A stretch of DNA of 64,000 nucleotides from Gonocerus acuteangulatus (lineage: Eukaryota; Arthropoda; Insecta; Hemiptera; Coreidae), in assembly GCA_946811695.1 (NCBI GenBank), contig OX328128.1:72779121-72843120 (forward strand), in the 5' to 3' direction. A program made the position numbers and the translations under genes. Shown piece after piece: positions 1 to 9,344 of the stretch. How positions within the stretch are numbered: position 1 is the stretch's first letter; the number at the start of each line of letters is the position of its first letter. The notes beneath the pieces were generated by a model that saw only the letters and a program-made list of their open reading frames with translations, was not told the DNA's origin and ran no database searches.

Positions 1-107
1 ATTACAACATATTTCAATAAATATATTTATTCTTCAACTGACCCTTTTCTCAATCTTCTTATTTTTGTGGTAGGCCGAAGGTCAAATAATAAAAACTTCC
101 CGATACA

Positions 108-384
108 GTGTCACCAACTTTATTACGTCCCTACATGTTTCACATATTTTTTTTTTTTTTTTGGTGCCTCTTCAGGGGAAAAGTTACATGTATAAAACTT
201 ACAGCCTCAATCTGAGGAGGATAACCTTCCACCAGTACGGCCATGTCTATACTGACGTGGCCGTACTGGTGGAAGGTTATCCTCCTCAGATTGAGGCTGT
301 AAGTTTTATATATGTAACTTTTCCCCTGAAGAGGTACCAAAAAAAGGTGTGAAACATGTAGGGATGCAATAAAGTCGGTGATAC
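108..384. repeat. Near-perfect palindrome with hammerhead-like motifs in both arms
   Basis: Positions 108-248 are repeated in inverted form at about 255-384. The outer ends read 'caccaactttattacg' and 'caataaagtcggtg', and the centre lies near 250. Near the outer end of each arm is CTGAAGAGG, then a short stem, then GAAACATGTAGGG. This is followed on the plus strand at 322-364 and on the minus strand in the left arm. The arrangement matches the core order of a type I hammerhead ribozyme (CUGANGA, stem II, GAAA, short helix III, cleavage U-H), with UCCC/GGGA able to form stem I. No coding capacity. The class of element is not certain; a Penelope-like or foldback origin is possible. Confidence 0.7.
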
Positions 385-385
385 T

Positions 386-841
386 GTTTCAATAAATATA
401 TATCAATGGAAAAATTGACTATTTCAAAATGAATATGAGGATTTTAATGTGATTACAGGTTTTTTTGTTGTTGTTTATGGGTGCTTTGACTACTAGGGTC
501 ATTAGCACCATGCTTACAGTTAATAACGATAAGCCAAATGAAATACTTAACCCACACAGTTAGGTATGTCCGCACCCCAACATTCAAAATCAAAGTATCT
601 ACTTACTTTTCACTATCATTGTTACTAACGTTTTCTAACAGATGGCAGTGGAAAGATCGCGTTTTCAGTGTGTTACTTGGTGCCAACAAACAAAACTGTA
701 CAAGTTACTCTTTCATTTGACATATAATTTATAACCATAAGTTTAATGCAATAAGTCGTATGAAACATTAAATCCCTGATATTTAATTTGAAACATCCAG
801 TATAATAATAATAATAATTTATGTAATAAACTGAATATACA
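386..841. other. AT-rich intronic sequence with one SINE-hairpin remnant
   Basis: No gene is seen. At 478-515 (minus sense) there is a copy of the hairpin GGTGCT...AGCACC that recurs in the SINEs of this window. The small ORF in this stretch has no recognisable features. Confidence 0.5.
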
Positions 842-975
842 TTTTAGCGCGGTTCCTCCCTCCCCCATAGGGAGGAACCCCGCTTATAGGGTTGATACAA
901 TGAAACAATCCGGAAGTGCCGACTAGAAAATTTCGCGTTTCAGAACCCCTAGAGACCGAAAATAACGGTGGTTCA
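842..975 (+). repeat. Short interspersed repeat with GGTTCCTCCCT hairpin, copy A
   Basis: About 135 bp starting 'ttagcgcggttcctccctcc', with a perfect hairpin (GCGGTTCCTCCCT ... AGGGAGGAACCCCGC) and ending 'aacggtggttcaaatttg' just before a (TA)n tract. A close copy lies at 25463-25600, a more diverged one in inverted orientation at 20330-20490, and short pieces at 51728-51751 and 58917-58940. The motif GGAACCGCGCTA also occurs near the 3' end of the Helitron-like family here, so this may be part of that family. Confidence 0.6.
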
Positions 976-979
976 AATT

Positions 980-1103
<124 letters not shown>

Positions 1104-1105
1104 TA

Positions 1106-2837
1106 CAGGGTGTCCCGTAAATGTCTAGTCATATTGTGAGGGGTGATAGAGGACCTTTAGGGGAACAAAAAATGTTCTATGACGATTTCGCGAATTCTCG
1201 CCCCTAAGGGGGAAAACGTCGTTTTATTGTTTTTTTCGGGACAAACGTGGTTTTTAGAAGAATAATCGTTGTAGCTCCGTCCCAGGTGGTACTACTAGAA
1301 AGGGGGTGAAACCTATCTCGAAAGCTGAGTAAATTTACTATAAGACTAAATGGGAGTAAACGTAAAAATGAATGAATGTAAGTATGTATATCTTACCAAA
1401 AGAAGGCAATTCTAAATTTCCTGACATTATATTGATATTTCATTCCAGCGTTACTCCTCAATGGGCGGGGTCTGTGATTTCCGGGTTTTAGAAAAACTTT
1501 CTCATTTAACCAGCTTTCCATTCATGTATCACAACCCTGTGTTATTGAAGTATTTGAACGGTTTAAGAACAAAAGTTTAAAAAAAAAACATGGATCTGTG
1601 AAAAGAAAATTATATTTTTTTCTTCAGTTTATTCAAAAATCTGAAGAGAAATATTTATTTTTATAAATGTTTAAATAAATATTAAGTAAATATTTACTTA
1701 TAACAATAAAAAAAAATTACTTCCACGAATAGAAAAAAAATTCCTAAAACAGTAAATAAATAAAATACACATTTATTTTGAATTTATTAATTCAGGTAAC
1801 TAATACTGGGTCCAGGAGGTGGCCATTAAGGAACACTAACCATACATTAACCTCAAAAATTACTATTTTTACCTAGATCACGCATTTGAACACATTTTAC
1901 AGGTATTTATATTTTTTAAAACAAATGCTTTACCTTGAATTGATACTGATGGCTATGCTTGTGAAACTCACTGGGATTCTCGTGAGCCCATACGTTGTTG
2001 TTGTGGTAATTAAAAATTCTATCCCTCATAAATAAGACGTACATAGTCCTGTAAAAATGTGTTCAAATGCGTGATCTAGGTAAAAATAATAATTTTTTAG
2101 GTTAATGTATGGTTGGTGTTCCTTAATGGCCACCCCCTGGACCCAGTATTAGTTACCTGAATTAATAAATTCAAAATAAATGTGTATTTTATTTATTTAC
2201 TGTTTTAGGAATTTTTTTTATATTCGTGGAAGTAATTTTTTTTATTGTTTTAAGTAAATATTTACTTATTATTATGTAAACATTTGTAAAAATAAATATT
2301 TCTCTTCAGCTTTTTGAATAAACTGAAGAAAAAAATATAATTTTATTTTCACAGATCCATGTTTTTTAAAAAACTTTTGTTCTTAAACCGTTCAAATACT
2401 TCAATAACACAGGATTGTGATACATGAATGGAAAGCTGGTTAAATGAGGAAGTTTTTCTAAAAGCCGGAAATCACAGATCCTGCCCATTGAGGAGTAATG
2501 CTGGAAGGAAATATCAATAAAATGTCAGGAAATTTAGAATAGCTTTCTTTTGGTAAGATATACATACTTACATTCATTCATTTTTACGTTTACTTTCAAC
2601 TAGTCTTATAGTAAATTTACTCAGCTTTCGATAGGTTTCACCCCCTTTCTAGTAGTACCACCTAGGACGGAGCTACAACGATTGTTCTTCTAAAAACCAC
2701 GTTTGTCTCGAAAAAACAATAAAACGACGTTTTCTCCCTTATGGGCGAGAATTCGGGAAATCGTCATAGAACATTTTTTGTTCCCCTAAAGGTCCTCTAT
2801 CACCCCTCACAATATGACTAGACATTTACGGGACACC

Positions 2838-2840
<3 letters not shown>
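1106..2840. mobile_element. Long foldback / Tc1-mariner-like inverted-repeat element (CAGGGTGTCCC ends)
   Basis: The element begins CAGGGTGTCCCGTAAATG and ends with its reverse complement, flanked by TA on both sides within (TA)n DNA. This fits a TA target duplication as in Tc1/mariner elements. The arms are very long: about 1106-1903 and 2048-2840 pair with few mismatches, leaving a loop of about 145 bp. There is no transposase ORF, so it is non-autonomous. The same CAGGGTG-type ends occur at 40240, 59232 and 59482. Confidence 0.85.

Positions 2841-2897
<57 letters not shown>
2841..2897. repeat. (TA)n microsatellite
   Basis: Uninterrupted TA tract between the foldback element and the following Helitron-like repeat. 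Confidence 0.95.
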
Positions 2898-2901
<4 letters not shown>

Positions 2902-4450
2902 CTGTTCGCTCTCTAGATAGAAGACGAATGGTCCGATTTTGATGAAGCTTGGTACAAAAATCCTTCGTCCAATTTGAAAGGTCAAGTTCGTTAACCAGCA
3001 AAATCCGCCTACTGGAAGATGGCGTTTGGGGCGAAATTCGCGCAAAAAAAATCGTAACGCTTACGTTTTTGAGTTCATAAGCTTCTAAGTACTCGTTTTA
3101 TATGATTCCTGGGCTAGGAAAACGAATGAAACCATTTTCAAGGCGATAGCTTTAACCGTTTTCGAGAAAATTGGAAAAATATTTTTTGAATACCGTTTTT
3201 GGTTTGGGTACTTAGAATCATGGGATTCAGTTGAAACATTTTCTGCGTGTTCTACTTTCATCAAAACTAATATGTTGAAATTTTGGTTACGTTTGGACTT
3301 AAGGAAGGGTTAGAATAAAATATTTTATTAACAGACATAAAAAGTTTTAGTAACTTTGTTTACTTTCATTAATATCTCGAAAAAGGTTGAGAATCTTGGT
3401 AAACGGAAGAATACCATTAGAAAGCTTATTAAATGCTCTAAAAAAAAAGGTTCTAATGAAAGTTTTGATTAGGCGATGTCAATCGGAGAAATAAGAGCTT
3501 AAAACTTTAAAGTAATTGATTTCGCTTATTCGAACTGTTCTTTTTGTCTGTTTTTTATTCCTTGTTATTTTTTAATTGCTTATTGTAGGATAATGTATTT
3601 GAAAATAAAACAGGTTAAGAAAAATAAGAAAAACAATTTAATGTTAGAGATATGGATTTCCAAGATGTATAGCTTTTCAATTGCCTAGCGTCCTTCCTAG
3701 GGAGGGATCTTTGTCTTTGATTTTGGTACTTAGAATTATGGGATACAGTTGAAACATTTTCTGCATGTTCGAGTTTCATCAACACTAATATGTTGAAATT
3801 TTTGTTACGTTTAGAGTAAAGGAAGGGTTAGAATAAAATATTTTATTAACAGACAAAAAAAGTTTTGGTAACTTTGTATAATTTCGTTAGTATCTCGAAA
3901 ACCGTTGACAATCTTGTGAAGCGGAAGATTACCATTCGGAAGCTTACTAAATGCTCTACAAAAAAGGTTCTGAAGAAAGTTTTAATTAGGCGATGTCAAT
4001 CGGAGAAAAAAAGTGCTTAAAGCTTTAAATTAATTGATTTCGTTTATTCCAATGGTTCTTTTTGTCTGTTATTTCTTGTTATTTTTTAATTGCTTATAGT
4101 TGGATAATGTATTTGACAATAAAACTGGTTAAGTAAAATAACAAAAACAATTTATTGTTAGAAATATAGATTTCCAAGATTCCAAGACCTTGTCACTAGC
4201 GGGTCTGTTTCTAGTGTAGCGGACCCTTCCAGGTAAGATTGTAAATCATGACCTTTCAAGTCCTTTACTACTCACAGAAATGGCGTTAGTGACCTTAAGG
4301 GTTGACACGCCATCATAATAATTAATTTAAAAAAAAAGACTGGTGGAACCAAAATAATAACTGCTTCTATTTTAATCTTTCCAAATTAGACTAGGGATAT
4401 GAACGGAACCGCGCTAAGATGATGCAGTCCTGCGAGACGGACTTTTTTTT
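2898..4450 (+). mobile_element. Helitron-like non-autonomous element (HINE type), long copy
   Basis: Starts TTTGTCTGTTCGCTC after (TA)n and ends GATGCAGTCCTGCGAGACGGACTTTT, a short 3' hairpin followed by a T-run. A second copy with both ends lies at 30399-31325. The sequence near the start (gatttt-gat-gaa-cttggtac) is of the kind seen in insect non-autonomous rolling-circle elements. Internally about 520 bp is duplicated: 3207-3726 and 3727-4200 both run from 'gtacttagaat.atggga' to similar ends. No ORF. The class assignment is inferred. Confidence 0.55.
4283..4315 (+). repeat. Isolated SINE-type hairpin (TGGCGT...ACGCCA)
   Basis: TGGCGT TAGTGACC...GTTGAC ACGCCA: a 6-bp perfect stem with the same loop landmarks as the SINE hairpins elsewhere (AATGAC / GTCGA type), followed by an A-rich stretch. 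Confidence 0.5.
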
Positions 4451-5258
4451 TTCAAGGGTGGCTACAGTGGCCAAAATAACATAATGTAACACCAACTACC
4501 AACTTTATAAAAAGTACCATGAATGTTAAAAATCGTATAAATATCAATTCATTGATCAAAAATTTATTTTTTTGCCTATAAAATTGTCCCCATTCATACA
4601 ACTGTGAGATATGTCGGCTGATACACTTGTCCAACCCACATATCTCATCAAGGCCAAAGAAGGTTTGACCTTCAGTTGGCTGCATACAATTTTTTTTTAT
4701 GGCTTCAACAAAACAGGATAACTGCTTGGGGAAGAGGAACAAGCCATAGGACGCTCAATCTGGCGAATGAGGTGATTACAACAACAAACTCACAGATTTC
4801 GAGGGGAGGGAACAAAAGAATACATCATTCATACATCAAAAACGATGGTTAAAATTATTCGGAGAGCACATCAAAAGAATGGATCCTTTGAAAAACAAAG
4901 CATTGTGAAACTTAATGAAAATTAAAGTAAGGAAGAAGTAAAAAGTAATTGAATGGGCTGAGGCAGGGAAAGAAGATTTAAAAGGACATTTTGGATAGAG
5001 ACACATCCCAACATTTAATTTTGGAATGGGAAAGGTCAGAGGGAGATTAAAAAAAGGAATGGAGTAGTTTGGCCTGATGACCGATAAAGAGCTCAGTCAG
5101 AAAGAATGAAATAATTCTCAATACTAAGTTCAATGTCTCTAGACAATGTTAATTGTACTGTACTTCACAAGGTCTTAATGTGTCTATAGTACAATCACAT
5201 ATAAATGTATATGTATACAATTATACGCGCGTGTGTGTGTATGTATATATATATATAT

Positions 5259-5928
5259 TGTAATGATTAATTTTTTCAATAAGAAATACAAAAATTTTAA
5301 TTAGTTTTATTATGTTAATTTAACTTAATCTCAGGGATCAAGGTTCCGAGTGAATTACTGGTATTACATTTATCTCCAGACAATTCTGAGATACAAACAA
5401 TATTAAATTACATGCAAACAATAATAAAATAATTGAAAACTACAACAAAAACAATTCTTACCTCTAAATCAATCCGCTTCCAACGAAATCTCAATATATT
5501 CGGTATTCCTTGGAGGAGAGCTCTGACTTCGGCCAACGCTAAGAACCAAAAGACTTCTTCTTCAAGACAAGGCTGAGACTAGAGTAGACTGACCTTCTCT
5601 CTATCGCTGCTGGAACCAGAATAGACTGACGCCATTCGAGAAAGCGGGAAAGTTTAGCGTCCTTGCTTCGTAACTTCCGCAGTTTGTTGGGTTATATATA
5701 AAGATAACAATTGTTTTTTGCCATACATAATAATTAATTTATTGTTATCTGAATGTACATTTAATATGGATATATTGTACATCAGTATTGTCCAAAAATA
5801 TTATTAATTTTGATCGTATATAATACAATGTTATTTGTACATATGGTTTGTGATTTGCGCGGGCTTTTCAAAATATCGATGGTTATTTGAATTTAAAAAT
5901 ATTTTCAAGAATGTAATATATCATTACA
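5259..5928 (-). repeat. 3' LTR of copy 1
   Basis: 670 bp bounded by TGTAATGAT...ATCATTACA, a 9-bp perfect terminal inverted repeat with TG...CA ends. It appears identical to the 5' LTR at 11239-11908. Confidence 0.95.
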
Positions 5929-5943
5929 TTTGCACTCCTGTCT
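5929..5943 (-). promoter_or_regulatory. Probable polypurine tract, copy 1
   Basis: AGACAGGAGTGCAAA (minus strand) directly abuts the 3' LTR. It is purine-rich but interrupted. It is assigned by position and is conserved in the related element at 27913-27927. Confidence 0.5.
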
Positions 5944-6038
5944 AAAAAAAAAAATTTAAAAAAAAATGTTTTTAGTCCGGTATAAAAAATAAATTTAAAA
6001 TTGAATTTTTTAATTTGGAGTTTCGGGATACAGAACTA

Positions 6039-9000
6039 TTAATTAGATTGGTCAATCATGTTCTCATCATCATTTGGATAAAATTTCTTTAATAAACTGG
6101 CATGAAATAGTCCTCTTCTAATTCCATCCTTGTTTTCTAAAAGGTATGTATGTCTGGAGACTTTGGTGTTAACATTATAAGGTCCCTCATATAAAGGTAG
6201 TAACTTGGCATTTAGACCTCCGTTCTTCGGAATGCGTAGTGCTCTTACAAGGACTTTATCATTTATTTTAAAAGTTGAGAATTTGACAAGTTTTTTATTT
6301 ACGATTTCTTTTTTATCTTTTAATTTTTGAAAATTATTTTTAATCTCTTGTTCTATTTCCTCTAATGTTAAAATTTCTTCTTGATTTAAACCTTCCCCTA
6401 TGTAATGATCCCAAAACCTTCTTGGTTTTATACCAAACATAGCTTCAATGGGGGTAAAACCGGTAGTAGCATGATAAATAGTATTTATACAATCTTCAAT
6501 CTTTTCTAAATTTGTTTTCCAACGGTATTGATTTTTATCTAAAATAATTCTCAAGTATGTGAGCACATCTCTATTAGTTCTTTCAGAGTTATTCCCACAA
6601 GGATGTCTTATGGATGTTAAAATACGTTTAATGTTGTTTTTAACAAGAAAATTTTCCCATTTCATTGATGTAAATGAAGTAGCATTATCGCTTAGACACT
6701 TTTTTGGTTTTCCAATAGTTTCAAAAAACTGTCTCATTGAGTTGATAGCTTCTTTTATGTTAGCTTTTTTCGTAGGGTATAATTTGGTTAGTTTAGTAAA
6801 ATTTTCTAATATTACAAAGACATAGCGATAATTCCCAATTGAGATTAAAGGTCCAAGATAATCAATGGATATAAGGTCTAAACGACCTTTAGGTATAATG
6901 GTTTGTTCTGGTACTTTGTTCACTTTTCCTGGTTTATTTAATTGGCATTTCAGACATTTGTTAATTTCTAGATTTATAATTTTTCTTAATTTTGGAAAGG
7001 TAAACCTTTCTTTTATAATTTGATAACACTTGGTTACCCCTACATGACAAAATGTATTATGGACTATATTTATTAATTTCTTAATATCATCTTTTGTTGG
7101 AATTACAAAAAAATTATCTTTCACTTTTTTATGAACCATATTATTTATAATTTGGTATTTATTTGGTTTTCTTTTCACATTTTCATTTAGGTCCATGCTT
7201 AATTTCTGGTTTGTTACCAGATTCTGAAAAAATGTTTCTAAATTCAAATTGTTTATCTGAAATTCTTTTATTCTTGATTTATTCATGATTGGTATTCGGC
7301 TTAAATAGTCTGCCATAAAATTGTCTTTTCCAGGAATATGCTCATACTTTAACGGTAAATTGTTTAAAAAATTCATCCACCGAATAATTCGATCTGGAGG
7401 ATTTTTGCAAGATTGCATGAAAAGAATGGATTTACAGTCTGTTCTTATTATAGTGGGGTATCCTGCTATAATGAAATAAAATTTTTTAATTGAGTGGATA
7501 ATGGCAAGTATTTCTTTTTCCGTGCTGTAATAATTTAATTCAGCGGATTTGTATGATTTACTACAAAATCCTATTATCTGTTTTTCTTTATTTTCTCCCA
7601 ACTGATATAATATTCCACCAGAAGAAAATGCAGATGCGTCAGTTTCCAAATAAAATTCTTTATTATAATCTGGGTACATCAATACAATGTTTTTATTTAA
7701 CAAAGATTTTAAATTTTCAAAAGCATCTTGGTGATCAGTTTTCCAAATAAATTTAACTTTTTCTGAAGTTAACTGGTATAATGGTTTTGATATCTCTGCA
7801 TAATTTGGACAAAATTTGTTGTAGAAATTTACTAATCCGAGAAAACTTTGTAACTCTTTCTTATTTTTTGGTTGTGGAAAATTTACTATATCATCAACTT
7901 TACTGGGTTCTTTTATAAGGCCATTTGTAGTTATTATATATCCTAAAAAAGGCAATTCTTTTATGAAAAATTGTGATTTCTTTAAATTGATTGTTATTCC
8001 TGCAGATTGAAGAGATGAAAATAAATTTTGTAGTGTATTGATAAATTCATTGAAATTGTTGCTATGTATTAATATATCATCTACATATATTTTAATATTT
8101 TTATCTAAATTTTTTGGAATTACTGTTTTCATTGCTCTAATTAAAGATGCCAAGCTGGAATTTAAACCAAATGGCATGCGTTTATAGGCATATGTGGAAT
8201 TTCTAAATTGAAAAGCAGTGTATTTTCTACTGCTGTGATGCAATTTCACTTGCCAAAAGCTTGCTTTCAAATCTAAAGTGGCCATGTATTTAGTATTATT
8301 ACAATTTGCTAAGATTTCATCAATCTTTGGAGGGGAATCATACATTGGAACTATTCTTTTGTTTAAAAACCTTCCATCCAGACAAATTCTAACAGATTCA
8401 TCTTTCTTCTGAACCAATATAATAGGGTTTACATAGCAAGAGTCGGATACTTCAATAACTCCTTGTTCTAACATATTGTTTAATTCTTTTTCAGCTTTGT
8501 CTAACAATTTTGGATTTAATTTATATTGATATTGTTTGTATGGTGTAGTGTCTGTCAATTCCAAATAATGTTCATACGAATTTATACAGCCTACTTTATT
8601 ATTGAAAAGATCTTTTGATTTTATTAAAAGTTTCTCAAAATCTTGAATTTCTGTTTCATTTATCTCTATTGTTTTTTCTTTGTTTCTAATTTCATGAATT
8701 TTCTGTTTTATTTCTTTTAATGGATCTGTTTCAAGTACAGTTGATTTATTTTTTAATGAACTATCCTCTTCTTCGCTCTCATACATGATATTATAAATTT
8801 CTTTATTCTCTCTTGTCAGTATAACTTTATAAAAAGGTATTAAACAATCTTGGTTTTCTGAATTTAAACTTATTGTTCTTTCTAGGAAATCAATTTTTGC
8901 TTTGTGTTTATTTAAAAAATCATTTCCTAGGATTAATTTATTTGTCAACCCAGGCACAATTATTAAATTTACATCAAATCTATATTCCTCATACTTTGTT

Positions 9001-9317
9001 TCAATAAATAATTGTTTATTACAACATTGTGTTTTCTTTCCATTGGCCGAAATTATAGATGTATTTTTTAAAGGTAATAATTTATATTTTTCTAAATTTT
9101 TTCTTATTTGTAAGTAATATTCTTTTTGTATTATGCTGATTTCACTACCCGTATCTATAAGGAATAAATATTTTTTATTTTTATTTTTCAATTGTATGAA
9201 AGGTAATTCGTAAGAAGGAATTTTGACTTGGTTTGATTCTTCCAAAAGTATATTATCTTTAATGATGTTATTCGAAAAATATGTTTGTGGTTGATCTTTT
9301 TTATCTGTAAATTTCAA
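6039..9317 (-). CDS. pol: Pol polyprotein: protease, RT, RNase H, integrase (copy 1)
   Basis: 1092 residues counted from a TTG codon. The frame is open without an ATG from the codon after the gag UGA (9341), so pol has no start of its own and is probably made as Gag-Pol. Domains: aspartic protease with LFLIDTGSE (D55) at about 35-150; RT about 260-460 with TLDLK (D349) and YVDD (411-414); RNase H with D560, E600, D627 and D670; integrase zinc domain H753-H758-C788-C791; catalytic D819, D877 and E912; GPY/F-type motif LYEGPYNV at 1042. No chromodomain follows. D877 to E912 is one residue shorter than the usual 35-residue spacing. No stop or frameshift interrupts it, so it looks functional. Confidence 0.95.
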   Translation of the reverse strand: MKFTDKKDQPQTYFSNNIIKDNILLEESNQVKIPSYELPFIQLKNKNKKYLFLIDTGSEISIIQKEYYLQIRKNLEKYKLLPLKNTSIISANGKKTQCCNKQLFIETKYEEYRFDVNLIIVPGLTNKLILGNDFLNKHKAKIDFLERTISLNSENQDCLIPFYKVILTRENKEIYNIMYESEEEDSSLKNKSTVLETDPLKEIKQKIHEIRNKEKTIEINETEIQDFEKLLIKSKDLFNNKVGCINSYEHYLELTDTTPYKQYQYKLNPKLLDKAEKELNNMLEQGVIEVSDSCYVNPIILVQKKDESVRICLDGRFLNKRIVPMYDSPPKIDEILANCNNTKYMATLDLKASFWQVKLHHSSRKYTAFQFRNSTYAYKRMPFGLNSSLASLIRAMKTVIPKNLDKNIKIYVDDILIHSNNFNEFINTLQNLFSSLQSAGITINLKKSQFFIKELPFLGYIITTNGLIKEPSKVDDIVNFPQPKNKKELQSFLGLVNFYNKFCPNYAEISKPLYQLTSEKVKFIWKTDHQDAFENLKSLLNKNIVLMYPDYNKEFYLETDASAFSSGGILYQLGENKEKQIIGFCSKSYKSAELNYYSTEKEILAIIHSIKKFYFIIAGYPTIIRTDCKSILFMQSCKNPPDRIIRWMNFLNNLPLKYEHIPGKDNFMADYLSRIPIMNKSRIKEFQINNLNLETFFQNLVTNQKLSMDLNENVKRKPNKYQIINNMVHKKVKDNFFVIPTKDDIKKLINIVHNTFCHVGVTKCYQIIKERFTFPKLRKIINLEINKCLKCQLNKPGKVNKVPEQTIIPKGRLDLISIDYLGPLISIGNYRYVFVILENFTKLTKLYPTKKANIKEAINSMRQFFETIGKPKKCLSDNATSFTSMKWENFLVKNNIKRILTSIRHPCGNNSERTNRDVLTYLRIILDKNQYRWKTNLEKIEDCINTIYHATTGFTPIEAMFGIKPRRFWDHYIGEGLNQEEILTLEEIEQEIKNNFQKLKDKKEIVNKKLVKFSTFKINDKVLVRALRIPKNGGLNAKLLPLYEGPYNVNTKVSRHTYLLENKDGIRRGLFHASLLKKFYPNDDENMIDQSN

Positions 9318-9341
9318 ATTCCGGGTAGATTCTTTATTTAG

Positions 9342-9344
9342 TCA
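9342..9344 (-). other. Leaky UGA stop joining gag and pol in frame (copy 1)
   Basis: The minus strand reads GAA TTA TGA CTA AAT. The next eight codons are open and continue in the same frame into pol. UGA followed by CUA is an established readthrough context in some viruses and in animal genes. I did not find a convincing downstream stem-loop by eye. Confidence 0.8.

Noticed and set aside
4452..4742. 96-residue ORF spanning the left edge of the duplication
   Set aside because: No family recognised; its 5' end lies inside the duplicated unit and is not repeated as an ORF at 12250.
5929..6038. Possible env or accessory ORF downstream of pol
   Set aside because: Only 110 bp between the pol stop and the LTR, with no open frame of note.
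6559..6825. Plus-strand ORFs inside pol and gag
   Set aside because: Antisense shadows of the long minus-strand coding regions; duplicated along with them.
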